Source: Parus major (taxonomy: Eukaryota > Chordata > Aves > Passeriformes > Paridae). From it: 64,000 bases of DNA. Below, piece by piece: positions 13,416 to 27,900 of this stretch. The position numbers and the translations under genes are program-made. Below the pieces are notes generated by a model that saw nothing but the letters and a program-made list of their open reading frames with translations, ran no database searches and was not told the DNA's origin. The stretch's first letter is position 1. Each line of letters begins with the position of its first letter. The DNA lies in NCBI RefSeq assembly GCF_001522545.3, contig NC_031773.1, positions 23,076,664 through 23,140,663 of the forward strand, read 5' to 3'.

Positions 13416-15765
13416 CTTTCAAAAGTGTTTTTCTTTTTGTTGCATATTAGACCATAAGTATTTGGTCCTGCTATATGCTGGTCTATGACTACGATACTTT
13501 AAAATCCTCATATAATTTTGCCTTCATCTCCAAAACTGCACCCTGATATTTTAGAGAGAGGCATAAACAATTATGTCTGGTAACAACTTGAATTTAGCAA
13601 GGGAATCGTATCCAAACTAGCCCTAGGAGATATGTACTCTGTCAGGAACCAAAGCAAAGTTTTAATAAATGACTGTGTCCAGCTCTGTGAGCCATCTGGC
13701 AAAATATCTTCACATACACTGTTTCCCACCCTCCTGTGATTTCTTGGGGAGCTCCCACAATGTGCTGAAAGATGACTGCTATTCTGTCAAATCCATCAGG
13801 ACATTTTTGCCTAATAGAAACTGATGTGTCAATCTAGAAAAGGCTCTCCTTCTTTCCTATTGCTTGTATCGTTAAACAGAATACAAAAATCTAGACTAAA
13901 TTTACAAGCATTTTCTTTCAGTAAGCCCCAGTCATGTATGGTGAGGGTTGGGAAAGTGAATTCATACTATTAATTTGCTTCTTAAGCAGTTGCTTATGAG
14001 ACTGAACCAATGGAAAGATGCTATGGATATGCAGAATATGCCATGTATCATCTAAAATGGTCACAGGATCTTTTGTTCTTATCAATAGCAACTAAACCAA
14101 AAAGTTATGAATCTGGATACAGAATGATGGAACATTCCCTACTAAGTCAGCAAAGGCTCTAAACATGAAGAGACAGGCATGTTGCAATTAGTCATTAATA
14201 AATGCAAAAATATAAGTCACTATTCAAAAAGTATTCCCTATTTTGCACAGGTGGTAGGAAGAACTCCTTATCGATTGAAAGCACTCTAGAAAATAAATAT
14301 GTGCAGGCTGGATCAGTGATGACAGAATAGAGATGCAGTTATCTATAAAGACACAAGCATTTAGAAAGGAAGTGAATAAAGCTGATACAAATGGTTAAAA
14401 ACAAGACTAGTGTGATGGAAATCATTAAAGAAAAGTATGAGCTGAACATCAGGGGAAAAATACTATCAGAAACATCTAATATCCCATTAGAACACTGATC
14501 CCATTTTCCCACAAAATGTAGTAGAAAACATGCTGGAGGGAGCACAACTATGCTTATGAAAACCAGTTCCGATTCTCTGTACTTTCGGCATTCTTTCTCA
14601 GTAGTGGGAAACACCCCAGCCAAACATAAATGGCCACTATGTTAGAATGGGAAAACCATTGCAGCATATACAAGGAGTCTTTATTTTGCCATGACCACAA
14701 CTAAAACTTACACTCTTCAGATATGGAAAGATATACAACTGCTGATTTTAAAGATTTCATATGCCACTCTTGCTGACATGCCTATCAGTGACCAAGCAAG
14801 TGTCAGCCACTTTAACTTGACTGAGTTCAATCCTAAATGCCTGTAGAGGGGAAGGAATAATTTCTGCCAAATGAAGTTAAAAAGAGCAAGACTAGTACAA
14901 ATACTTTATATTTCTTGTGCTTTCGCACAAATAGGAAAAACAAAAAATGCCCTAGAATCATATGGCAAAAAAAAAGAAACCAGATGGTATGGACAGACAC
15001 AGAACTGATGCTGAAACCTAGCTGAAGGAACAAGTGATTTTGATATGGAGAAAAGAAATCAGTTCTTGCAGACAGAAGCTGGAAAAGATGTGATAGGAAC
15101 AAAGACAAACTGTTCTCTGTTTCTATTACCATTACACAAACTGGAGGTCTTGATTTGTGTCTCTTGGAAAAGGTAGATTAGGTTTTGGTATAACCACAAC
15201 TAAAAGGAACATTCTCTTAAGATACCTCTTTCAGAGAAACAAATGTGTTATAAAATACGGTGTATGAGGGAATGCATGTTTCCATACTGCCACTTGCTAC
15301 ATCTTGGAAGAAAACTCTTCATTGCACTTAGAACACCTACCCAGTTAGCTCCACCAGGTAAAATATCTCCAAAATATCAAATATAAATATGGCAAGTAAT
15401 GAAACTATCTACAAAACCCCTGGAGACCATAGCTAACCATAACTGAAGGCTGCATGCAATTGATTCATCTGCAACTCTCTACAAATGGATTGCCTTCCTT
15501 ATAAATAGAATTTACGTGCATAATCTGTAAGAACAAGAAGAAATTGGACAGAAGAGTGAAAAGAAAGTAGCCCTAAATAGGCTACATTTTAGAAAAATCA
15601 CTTCTCTGTGGTAACTGTTTGGATTTCACCGAGTTAAAAGTATTCCAGAAGAAGAAATCTCTATTTCTAAAGTGTTTCTTTGAAGGCTTGCATTTTGATA
15701 TAACACTAATTTAAGCAGGATTCTGCTTGAGCAAGCTGTTACCAAATAAAGAAGTGTCAAAGCAA

Positions 15766-15800
15766 AGAGCAGAATGAGATCTTCTAGAGCAGAATGAGAT
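15766..15800. repeat. 15-bp direct duplication
   Basis: AGAGCAGAATGAGAT occurs at 15766-15780 and again at 15786-15800, separated by CTTCT. It is an isolated local duplication in intron 9, and no function is suggested. Confidence 0.85.
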
Positions 15801-18800
15801 AAGACATCCACATTTGGACTCTGGCAAGGTAACATGGTCTTTCTCCTTCTCTGCAAAGGGGTATGTGAGAGAAGAATCTGTCTACAGTGTTCATCCTGCA
15901 AACCAGAAGGCTTATAGTCTCACTGAAAAACACTGTACTTTTAAAAAATGAAAGCAAAGACAGATTTAGAGAGGAACCATTGCATCACTAAGATTAAATA
16001 CAGAGGCATCCATTCTTTCTAAACCTGACTTTAAATTGCCAGAAAAGTCTTGAGTTTTCACACAGTGCCCAGATACCACTAAATATCTGTCAAAGCAACA
16101 GGCTGCCCAAGGAAATTAATAAATCAGTTGCTCTAAGCATCACTACAAGCAGACCAACTTCCGCAGCCATAACTATTTCTGCTGTAAATAACATGGATAT
16201 GTGTTAAATCAGAGCCAAAAATATTTTCAGAATTCAACACTATTTAGGTCATCCTCACTCTATTGACAGACACTGAACTCTGAAACCATAATGATGTAGC
16301 TCAGCAACAGTGCATGCTGTTCCACTAATGAGACTCTTTTTCCATGAATAATGAGTATGGACATCAGCTCTGTTGCCAGGTACATAATATAAACACAATT
16401 TAACACATGGCTTTTGGTAAAGCAGTGCATCTGCTAGCAGAGGCTGAGGTTTCACATTATGTGGTCCAACATTTTAGCCCAGGGTGGGAGCAGACTGCAA
16501 GGAAATAATTTGTTCATATGTTATCAAAATACAATAAATCAGGTTTGGTCTTAGTCAAAAAAAAAGCAGTGGAGTGGGACCAACAGAAACTGCAGATAGG
16601 AAAGTATAAATGAGTTCAGTGTTTTATTTTCCAATAAATCTTACAACACATGAAGCTGATGAGTTCTAAAATGAGCTGAGACTCCCTGAGACAGGCCTTC
16701 TGAGACTTATGAACTGTAAGGGTTATACTGGTTAAGCCTGTGTTTGCTGAGTCCTTTCACAAATCTAGTGCATACGCACACCATACCAAAGTGTGAGCTG
16801 AAACTGCTTGTATTCAAACAGCCAAAGTAAGAGCTTGATTTTTAAAAGTCTCATTTGTTCTGACTCTATCAGATACTTTTGAGAAAATGAAACACACTTT
16901 CAAGTTTTATTGGCTTCTATGACATAAAGTGCTGCCATGGTATTGTTTAAAATCAGGAATCAGTGCTTTTAGTATGCCAGAGTAGACCTTGCACTGGAAT
17001 TTAGTCTTGAGATTTGAGAATATCCTGGTCTGTCACAGTTCTGCTATTTCCTAGGACTACTACCTCATAACTACATTGCAGACTAGAAGATGCCAACATA
17101 CTGCGATGCCTGGGGAAGAAAAACCAGCATTTCTACTCGCTTGCTTTTTAACATGGCAAAATAAAGAACACAGAAATCTCTCCCAGTGTCACAGGAATTA
17201 CTGAAATACAAGGAGCTACTAGAAAGACTCTGATGTTTACTTTAACTGCCAATTTCTTCAACCAGACTAAGTACAACCAAGATCTCTTCCTGAGTCATTT
17301 CTGCTACTGAATGGCAGTACTCAAGGGCCTGGGTGACATTTTGAGCTCAGCTTAGAATTCGACTCCAAAAAGAGTTGAAAACATTCCAAACTGGAACTGG
17401 TAGGAGTGATTATCACTAACTTCGCTTGTAATCAGCTGCTTATTTATCTTTTTCTTAAATAGCCTCAAGTCTGCCACAGTCTACACAGTAGTCTGAAATC
17501 TGGCAGGGTGATCGTGTTAGTACCAAGCCAGTGTTCTATTATGAGCCTCATTTAAATTTATCTCAACTTCCTAAGTTATAAGATGTTGGAAGAAAGCGGT
17601 TAGCACATACTCAGTGGGAGCTACTGCATTTTTTTTGGCTATACCATCCAAAGATTCATTGCTCAACAAGTACAGGTCTCAGTACTCCAGTGAACGTGCC
17701 CTGTCGCTTTGTCATGGCTCTGTGTGATGATATGGGCCCAAGTAATGGGGCTGACAGCGAGAGGCCTCTGCGTGAGCTCTTACTGTTCTGCTTTTTGGCA
17801 ACCAGACAATGCAACAGAGAATAACAAACACAGAGGAAGCAGAAGCCACAGAGAAAAGGGCAGATGGAAAAGATATTAAGACAGAAGTTGGAAAGTGGAT
17901 GGCAGTGTATCTTGACCATCACTGCCCTGATGAGAAGATTTGGATAGGTAGTTAGGAAAAGCAGAAGAATGGAACCGAGAATGTGCGGTCATGGCTGAAC
18001 AAAGAGCCTCTAGTAGGAAGTGGGAGTAATTAAAAGCTAAAACTGAGCATGCAGAAGAGAAGGCAATTCAGTAAGCAAATGAGACAAAAGACCAGCTACT
18101 TCCTTAAAAGAATCCAAGAGAAAGAGAAATGAGCACTGTGGATATAGGTTCCGGTGTCCATAATGGTAGACATTTATATAACAGTAGCTTAAATAATGCC
18201 CATCTATCCTTTCCAAAACTGTGGATGTTTCAAGCTTTAAAAATCTTTGTTCAAAGAACATCAGAGATAGTAAGACCTAGCAGTTAATAACATTTTAAAA
18301 GCTACAAGATCAACCTGGCAAAAGAGTTAAGAAACATCAAATTAAGGCTACATAGGTTTCACTTAAGTCAGCTGTTTGATCCATGCAGGTTATGATCTCA
18401 TTTCTAGTTGTATCATTATGTAATATTCCTTTCATAAACTCCCATAAGCCAGTGCATAGAATGACACTTTTCTGAGGATGAATGAAGACTGTGTAGTAAC
18501 ACAATAGGAAACTGACAGCTGTAGGCTCCCTCACTGACCTGGTGCAGAACTTGGAAAGTGGCTACTGAGTAAGCCAGGGACTGCAGTAAGAGGAGGAAGA
18601 GTGGCACTGTGCAGGCTGAGCAATGCTGCTCTGGAGAACTGAATTGTATTCCTGTTTTTGTCACCAAGTTTTTATGCAATATGAGGAAAACCCAGTTAAT
18701 TTGAACTAAACAAAGTGTGCCAGGTTGTGCTTCTACCTCTGCCTCTCTGAAACCCTGGTATCTTCAAGTTTAAAGAGCTAGAACTCCAGCAGCTGTGATT

Positions 18801-19339
18801 TGAACATCAAGAGTTGCAATGCTGCATAAACCAATGTTTACTGAAAAACAAAACAAAACAAATAATAAAATGTCCACCTAGTCTTCAGAGCTTTCCAAGG
18901 TTTCCCTATAAGACATGAAGTCTGCTACTCTCTAGACTGCTATGTGGTTAAATCAGTGTCTTCTTCTATGCTACTAAGTCAACATTCACAGGTAAATCCA
19001 TGGGGGAACTGATAATTTTTCCTTCAGAACAGGTTTGAATAGTATGCAATAAAAATTCTGCTGAACCTAAACAGTCATTCTTTAAGCATCAACAGAAAAC
19101 AAAGAAAGCACAGGGACGCTGCTAGTGAGTACCATCACCCTCTACAATGATTTCAGCATGCCTTGGCAGAAAAAAATGCACAGTATTTAATCTTTGGATA
19201 ACAGATTGTGTAAGGGCATGTATGAAGCTCATGCCTAACAATTTAATTACAATGTTTTCTAAATTTTAGGAGTTTGACTTACATATATTTTATCTGTGTG
19301 TATCACCTACAGAAAATAGAAATAGGTATATGAACTTAC

Positions 19340-19454
19340 CATCATACTTTGCTAAGACTGCCTGGACATCTGCATATGCTTGCAGTTCCAACAAAGCCTC
19401 TAGCAGGTTTTCGTGGATGTTGAACATGCTGAGCAGGGGAAACTCCTTCATCAA
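19340..19454 (-). CDS. ST7: ST7 coding exon 9
   Basis: This 115-nt exon has acceptor TTGATTGTAG and donor TATGATG|GTAAGT. It begins in phase 0 and encodes [38 protein letters not shown] and the first base of a second Asp. [19 protein letters not shown] is diagnostic for ST7; ST7L reads [19 protein letters not shown] as recalled. The region is a conserved pair of amphipathic helices ([26 protein letters not shown]) of the helical-repeat body. About 0.5 kb upstream in the transcript lies a long pyrimidine tract in RNA sense (purines on the plus strand). Confidence 0.96.
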
Positions 19455-19947
19455 CTACAATCAATAACATATGAAAGGGTTAGATTATTAAATGGAGAAG
19501 GGTTTCTTGTTCAAAATGCATTGAAATAGACAACATCAAGTTAAAACTCCTCAGCTCCCCTTGCTTTTAATTAATTCCCTGAGTTCACTATTACCTCAAA
19601 TTTCTGAGCTCATAATGGATGCTAGGTCAGGTTCTTGTCAAGACATGCTTCTATAGGATGTAATTAGTCAAATCCAACAACTCAGCTATCTAAACACATA
19701 ACTCTCCTTCAATCAACAGGTTTATTCAAAGTGAAAAAGAGATATTGTTGTGGGAAAGAATCCTCACCAATGTAGCTTCAGTGTATTAGTAGTACATAAT
19801 CCAGCACCTTTCTGGTATATTAGTGGAAAAACCACAATAACTTCAAATGAGAGAAGTTTACATATATGCAACCATATTATCAAGTATGTGATACTTGATA
19901 TGATTTGATTTGTAATTGTAAATACTTTAGAACAAAATTGCAATTGT

Positions 19948-20032
19948 GGGAAACAAAAAAGAGAAAGGGAAGGGGAAGGAAAAAAGGGAAAAAGGGAAAA
20001 AGGGAAAAAAATGAAAAAAAAAAAATAAAGGA
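19948..20032. repeat. Purine tract with GGGAAAAA repeats
   Basis: Roughly 85 bp of nearly pure A/G on the plus strand, including three copies of GGGAAAAA around 19986-20010 and a terminal A-rich part. In ST7 RNA it is a UUUUUCCC-type pyrimidine tract about 0.5 kb upstream of the exon 9 acceptor. Confidence 0.9.
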
Positions 20033-21943
20033 CAGCAACAATAGGAAAGGTAAAGCTTATGCAAATCAAACACGGTAACTAAGGAGTACATCTTACGTGA
20101 CAAACTGAATATAATATAGAATTCAAATAATCTAATCTTTTCACTTGTAAATGCCTTTACTTTATGAACAAAGCCATTGAGAGATACCAGGGTTTTGGTT
20201 TCAGATATCCTCAGTTTCAATATCTCTATAGACTCAAATGGCTCAAGCTGATACTCCAATTGCATCTCTTTTTTTAAGTCATGCTTATAAGAAGCATCAA
20301 TGTTTTTTACAGCAGAATTGATGAAAAAATATTTTTTGTTGTCAGAGTGATTCTCTAAAGGAATAAAGTGTTAAAAGATCCTTACTTCCTTGTGTCCCTT
20401 TCATGGCTGTTTAACTGCTTTTGTGATGTAGATTCAGCACAAAAATATCCCTGACAGTGAAGAACTGGGGTAGCTGATATTACCACTGCTTCTCAGGAAC
20501 TTGCAGGGAAATACTAAACTTTGCAGCCTCTCTGATAGGATTTATGAGAACAGAAATACTGTAACATGACAAGTAAAAAGTATGATTCAACATCAGCCTT
20601 CTCTATTTGAAAATAGTAAGCCAGATCTGACACTTACTAAACCTACCTTTCAAGATGTAAACAGCAAAACTGATGAGAACCAGCAAATCTTAATCTCACA
20701 AACAGATAAGATAAAAGTAAAAAGGACTGAAACAAGAGGGATGGATATTCACCAAGAACTTAAAAAAATGAGAAACAGGTAATGCACGGGAGCTTCTTCA
20801 CTCTGTTAAGAAAGAGACTTCAACAGGTAAACAGAGAAGAAACGCACAAAGAATTTATTTCTTGTCAAATGGTCTGGTATAAACTAATGGAAGAACTACT
20901 CTGACTTTAAGACTCTACATTTGTCTGCCTGGAATAGCATTGACTTCGCTGCAGTTTCAGGATTATTAGAAGATGAAAGGCATGAATGGCAGTGTTTTGT
21001 TTAATTGATTATATAAATTTCTGGTGAGAATTAGGATCACTGAGAAAGCAGCTGAAAGAGGTCACTGAACTTTTAATGTTAATAGCACGGGGATGACCAT
21101 AAATCCTGGTTTCATTGTCAGGAGCTGAACCTGTGAAAAAGAGCACAAACAAAACTGCATAGTTTGCAAGCTTTTCTCCCCCATTTAAAAAAAAAGAAAA
21201 AAAAAAGACTACAGATCTTGAGATCATGATGCTCATGTACATTAAGTGGAAGGGTTTGAGAATAAAAGAAAAGGTTTAAGTCGTTTGTGAAGAGAAGTAA
21301 GTGCAGGTGAAAATTCACATAGTTGGATTCATTACTTAAAGATCCATCACTAAGTCCACTTCTCTTCATTCTTGTCCTTACTCACTATTGCATTTTTAAG
21401 AGAGGAAGCTACTATTTGGCAGGAAAGAGCATGACAGAATCTGGCTCTACATAAATGTTATTTAAAGTTCAGAATGAACATCTTGCAAAGAAACCCCTCT
21501 AAGGGATTAAGAAAGATTATCCCTACTCATTGAGAATGAATAACGGCTGGCAAAATAACATTCCCTCCATCACTGAAGAAAAGGGAAGAGCTGCAGCTAG
21601 TTATAGATGTACTCTGGCCAATAAAAGTTCTTACTCTGGTTCTCCACCTCTCACTGACATCACTCAGTGATTATTTTTTTTTTCCTATTTTAATTAGGTT
21701 CTGTCAAAGTGATAAAGCCTGTCTCAGACAGCAGAGGAATAAAGGTCACTGTCTGGACTGCCAGGTCTCCAAACTGGAAAGTGTTAATAAAGGTTTCATC
21801 TGGGAAAGGTCAAGCATTAACAAGTCCAACTCAGTAATATTGAGCTCAACTCCAATACTCCAGCCTCAAAAAAACCCCACTTCTAAGTGACCACTCAGCT
21901 ACTTGAACACTGACTGTGCATAAATGACAGCATGTTTGCTATT

Positions 21944-21960
21944 AAAAAAAAAAATAAAAA
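21944..21960. repeat. Poly-A run
   Basis: An A11 run followed by TAAAAAG in intron 8. It is simple low-complexity sequence with no flanking retroposon seen. Confidence 0.8.
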
Positions 21961-24900
21961 GAAGACATGAACTCATTTCTCTGTCATATCTGGATGTAGA
22001 GTTTCTAGTTCTCACTGCAAATAATTTCCAGCCACAGTAAAAATTTGTTTACTGATAAATTTACCAGAAAGTAAAGCCACTTGGATAGAAGGATATTATG
22101 ACAGGTCATCTTTCAAGTCTCATAGGGAAAGCAAACACTGGGGAAGAAAAAAACTGCCACATGGGTCTGGTGACTGGTCAGGGCAGGCCACATACTGAGT
22201 CATGCTGAGGAGCAATGGGGAGCAGGCTGAGCTTGCTCCCCTCCCTAGCAGATGGAAGGGGAGCTGGCTCATACTCCTCACAGAGACATAAAGATGGGCA
22301 CATGATTCCTGAACACAAGATGAAAAACACACCCTTGAGTTCCCCAGATCTGTACATCATTGAGCTCTAATCTGGACTCCAGTTTAAGAGGTACAGACAT
22401 CCCTTTGCACCCAAGGATTTATTTTCTGCAAAGTTATAGACCAGTATTTGCCAAATCATTTGGATTATAATTTTTAATTATTTTTACTTCTTTACTGTAA
22501 CCTGAGAAATAATTCTATTTGAGTGTCAAGCACTTCACTTGAAGACAAGATGAAGGCTCTGTTATCATCTTTCTCCACACCTTCAGACCTCAAGAGACAG
22601 CCATCAAATTCAGCAGTCAAGATTTTCTGAGCCACAGAGCCACTACAGCATTTCACATACACACTACTTAGGAGTAAAAATGCCCCTGTAAAATTCCAGT
22701 TAGTTTGTTTCTTGGCTGACATTAAAGAGAAGTGTTCCACTGAGCTAAACTAATTTTCACACTGTGTGAAAACAGACACCACATGGCTATAAATGTATTC
22801 CCTCCTTACAACATGAGGATATTCTAACGGCTGTTGAACGTATCACGCCAAATCTATGTTCACAAGGGTTTTACTTTGAGCTTGTATTGGTCAAAATACT
22901 TTCTAGCGGTCAAAGTCAGACCTGGGGCTGGGTTAGGACATATTCTGTTCCAATTCCTCTGTGTGTTTGGGGGCAAATAGGTACAGGTGTAGAAAGTGGA
23001 GCTGCTTTTCTCTGAAAGAGTAATTAGGTATACTGCAAAATATTTTGGGAATATAAGTTTGCAGAAAAATTCTAGAAGACTGATACAATCCAAACATATC
23101 TGAACACTAGTCCCAGAAGCAGCCCATTACTAGACTCACTTTAATTCACATTACAGGGTGTAGGTTTACTGATTTTGTGATGGATATGAAAAAATGATGA
23201 TCAGAAAAAATGCCTTATGGTACAAAGAATTCCACATTGGATTTCTTGGATGTGGAACTAGTTTTATCTCTCAAAGGACTTTTATTGAAGAAGATTCCCT
23301 AACTGACAGTATTTCAGTTATTGGCATTTTCATTTAGTTCTAATTTTTTAAACATTTTCAAGAAATGTAGCTTTAATGTCTGCATCCATTATTCTCCCTG
23401 TGACAACATTAACATCATGAATCAATTAACCAAGAAACATTATTTATGTAGAAACCCACTATAACCTGCAGCTTATGTCTACAATTAGACCCCAGGACTC
23501 AAGGGAAAGGTGGATAAGTGGACAAATGAATAATGGTATATATAACCTGCTGTTGATACATATACTCTCCATTTGCATTAGGGTTGTATGCATGGTCACA
23601 AATTTTCTGGGCAGGGCATGCAATCGTTCATTGCTGCTTGTACTCCTATCTTCTCCACAAACAAACAGGAACATTTGCCAGACCAATGTATTCTACTGAA
23701 TGCATTCATAAAAAGGAAGTGTGAATTTATCTCAAAATAAAGAAACAACAAGAGAACAAGGGAAAGTCAATGCAAACAGTGAAACTGTTACAACCTTAAT
23801 GCATATGTTCCTGCAGCGGGTATCTGAAATGGAAAACTGTCTCCTAAAAAAAGAATGACCAAGGCTACCATCTTCCAGGTGCAAGTGTCCACCAAAACTG
23901 AAGGACCCAGCACACAGTATGGATAGCACTGGCATTTTCATTTTATGCTTTGCATAACCTACTTTCTGGTATATGTAATCTGTTAACTGAACGAGGCAGA
24001 AAAGATAAAACTTCAAGCCATTTCTGAGTAGAAAAGCAGAAGCCTCCATTTCTGTGGGCTTCATTGTCTCTGCAGATGACCTTTCAGATGTCTAAGATCT
24101 GACTGAAGCTCACCCTGGGCTTGAGGCATTTGCAACATGTCACTCCATATTGACCTTCTGATATCTAATTAGATACACTAATTCTTAAGCTGTTCTCCTG
24201 GCCAGCTCACCTGGCAAGAATAGAAGGGCAGAAACACTGTCAGTAAAGTTAGCACACAAAAAGGCCCTCTTACCAATGTCAGATGCTTAAAAATTAGTCT
24301 AATTCCTGGTCCGAAAGGTACAACTCATTCCACCACTTTCTCATTGTGAGTGGGACTCATGTGATGCAAGAACATCACAGCTCTTGGAGCTCTTCTTTTT
24401 TTTTTAAACACAAAAATTTTTCCACTTTTCTCCAAGGAAATCTTTTCCTGAACCAGCTGGGGGAAGGGCCACTTGAATTTGCTTTCTAGAGGGACCCCAT
24501 TTGTTTCCTCCCAAATTTTCCCTAAACCAGGACAACAAGTCTCTGAATATGGAGTGATGTAAGATGGTGGACAAAAAGGAATCCAGTTACCAGGGCTCCT
24601 ACCAAGACTATGTGACTGCATTCTATCTTAACAGAATGACAATGCTTGAAGCCTGTAATTTATATGAGAAACATTATTGTCTGTTTAGGTAGCAGTCACC
24701 AAATTTCTAGCTTTTGAGAATCCTGGGCAGAATCACAATCATTACTAAAAGTGAGTGGTCTGAGTCATATGAAGATAAAGGAAGGGATAAACACCACTAG
24801 GGCAATCACAGAAATCTCCATTTTAAGACCCACTGAAATGTGAAATGAGGGATATTCCAACTTGCTCTACCCACTTGCCACACTATGTGAATCTGTGACC

Positions 24901-27900
24901 AAACAAACTGTATTTGAATATACAGATATATGAAAATGTTAAAATTAGCATTTATCACTTGCCATTATTGCAGTGCTTGTGTATCAGAAAAAGGATTAAC
25001 TGAAGATATCAAATATCACTCTGTGGTGGAGACTGGCAAATGTCACCATTCACAAGAGTAGCAAAATTTATGTACAAGTACAGTAGTAGTAAAGAAGAGT
25101 AAAATCTATGAGATAACATTTCATCTTATTGAACTAAGTACTTTCCCTTCAAATTTTAATTAATTGTACTTTAAACAACTGCTACAGATATTAATAAAAC
25201 TAGAAACCCACTCAAGAAGAGCAGCCTGCCTAACCTGACCTGTGTAACACAAACCAAAGAGTCTGACTCACTAATCCTTGCCTCAAGCACAGAAGCATTT
25301 GGGAGAGACAGACAGCAGCTGACGATGCAAGTAGCTGCAGAAATTGTGTTGTTAAGTTGCTAGGGATCATAACATCTTTATTAGGAATAAATACTCTCTT
25401 TGTTCACACAACTTGATAATCTGAGGTGCAGAACACTGTTCTGGCTACGTATTTGTCTTACTCAAGTAATCACACAAGAATATAGAATTCAATAGAATAT
25501 TGAATAGAAATCCTCATTCAAAGCTCAGCAAAAGTAGACAAGAAATTATGCTGGGTTTGCAGAACTATCACACCAGCAAAAATCTCTAATACAACTGATC
25601 AGAAGGAGATAAAAACCCAACCTACCCATATAATTAAAATTGATTTAGTGTGGTTGAGTACCCTTTCAAACCGTTCAAGTGATATAACCTCTTAAACTAT
25701 TTCAGATGCTTAGGGCAGCCCAACTGTTTACACAACTTTTCATGCAGTCAGTGGATAATCATGCAGCACTCTTGACAATACTAGCTGCGTAAGTGTCTTC
25801 TGTGGCATAAAATATGCATTTAATGACTGCAGGTGAGCACCAAGATGAACACACAAGCCCATTCAACTGAAATATCCTTAGCAAGGTTCTCAGAGCTAAA
25901 GATGTAGAATCTAGATCCTTTATTGTGATCTGAAGAATAATTTCTCAGCTGATATGACTAATATTAGAAATAAAATACACTTTTCTGACCCAGTAAAAAT
26001 GTTTTTCTTTCTATCCTTCTCCAGACTTAAGGAAGACCTGGAGACCGTCTTCTCTCCATAGACCTCACTCAATTCTGAACAAAGTTGCTGAGCAGAGAGC
26101 AAGCTGCAATTCCACTGTGTCTCAGAAATACATACTTAATAAGAACACAAAGCAATCTTCAAGGGAATGCATGCCCATGGGGCAGGAGATAAATACACTC
26201 TAGAATGAGTTTCTTTCATTTTCTCTCTGAAGGAGGAAGCAATTAAGAACTTCCACTTGCTTTGACTATTAGCATACCTTTTGCCTGCCACCCTTCCCTT
26301 CAGTTAAAGCTTGTTCCACCAAATGTTGTCCATAACAATCCCAAGAAGCTCCAATTAATTTGACAATTCATTTTCTTTCATGGCACTTTTTCATCTGGAT
26401 ATTCCAGTAGACCCAGTTAAGAAAAAACGACTGTATTGGCCTGCTCCTGAATTCAGTGGTGCCGTCACTGATTCAGTTGCCCACAAAGCAGAGAGGGAAG
26501 TGCCTTTGTGATACCCTCCACATCCTCTCTGTTTTCAATCAATGAAAACCACAAAATGCAAACCTAGCACATTCCTGTTTTCTTCCGCTGTAATGGTGAG
26601 GGAATCTGAAAAGAGCAGATGGAAATCAGGGGGCACAAAAGGCTACCCTTGCTCATCACCACTACGGGCTTGCAACATTGTCCAAGGAGAAGATTCAACA
26701 TTAAGGGATACTGAAGATTACTCACAGCCACCATTATGGCCTTTCGCCTCTGCACATACTAAATTCTCCAACATGATTTAGAACAAACTACCTAAAATCC
26801 TCCTAACATAATCAGCACAACAAATAAAACAACCAACACTGTAGCCTTTCTCCTTGGGGGCAGTAAAAGCAATCTAGTTCCCTCACAGACCATATCATGC
26901 TCTGTATAAACAATAATAAAACTGGAATAATTCTGTTGACTACATTGGAGTTATTCCAGCAATACACTAATCAAAATGAGATCACAAGTTAACTCAGTAT
27001 ATACAAATAGTGACAGCTGCTGGTTTCTATAGCAAAATATAGTAAATAATTATCATCAGAAATACAAGCAGAAGCAACACCTATGTATGACTCCATCACA
27101 TGCCTCCATGGAAACAACAGGTTTGTAATTCTCATTAATTCAACTCAACTGAAAGAATTACATCCAAGCAGAAAAGCCAGCAAAAAAAATACTGTCTCAA
27201 AATCAATCATAAAAGCAACAGAAATTCCCACCCAGTTTTTTAAAATTAAAGCACGCTTGATTTTAAACAGTTTTTAGAATCAGTTTTAAAAAAAGCCCCA
27301 GGTTTTAAATACCTTCAATATAATATTAAGAAATATGATTTTCCTATCAGCAGTGTATATAACCATAAAATCAAACTCTTATTTAAGCCACCAGCAGCTC
27401 AATTTCCCTCCATTAATGTGCTTTAAGTAGAATCTCAGTCTTTTCTTACACAAATTCAAGCAAGACAATCTAATCCATCAGTAATGTCCTCAAGATGGCC
27501 TCATATATGCAATAAATTAAACACTCTCAAAATATTTTATTTTTTCGAAGTGGCAAAGACTCACTACATCCCAATCATATTTCCCAGATGGTGTCATGAA
27601 CCTCTTAACACTTCATTTCCATCATGTTCCATGTCTTGAGAAACCTGTTTTCAATCTTTCAAACACAAACAGGACCTCCGCCCTCTGTTCCCTAATGTTA
27701 GATTCAGCAGTCCCTAGCCAACATATTCTTCGTATTCTTTTTAGGATGAATAAATTCATCTCCTTCCTCATCAATCACAAAGAAACCTTCAATGACAGAT
27801 TCATGCTCTTCAAACCTCTCTGTAAGTGCACTATTTATGACTTCTATGAAGAAATGGAGAATATGCCTTCATCAGAAATAAGAAGCTCCAAGCCAGTCTA

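Larger units (their letters stand above)
10926..19339 (-). other. ST7: ST7 intron 9 (8.4 kb)
   Basis: Donor GTAAGT lies at 19339 and the acceptor CAACAG ends at 10926. It contains two small CR1 pieces (11715-11810 and 13325-13415) and a short spaced duplication near 15766-15800. The remainder is AT-rich sequence without recognised content. Confidence 0.85.
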
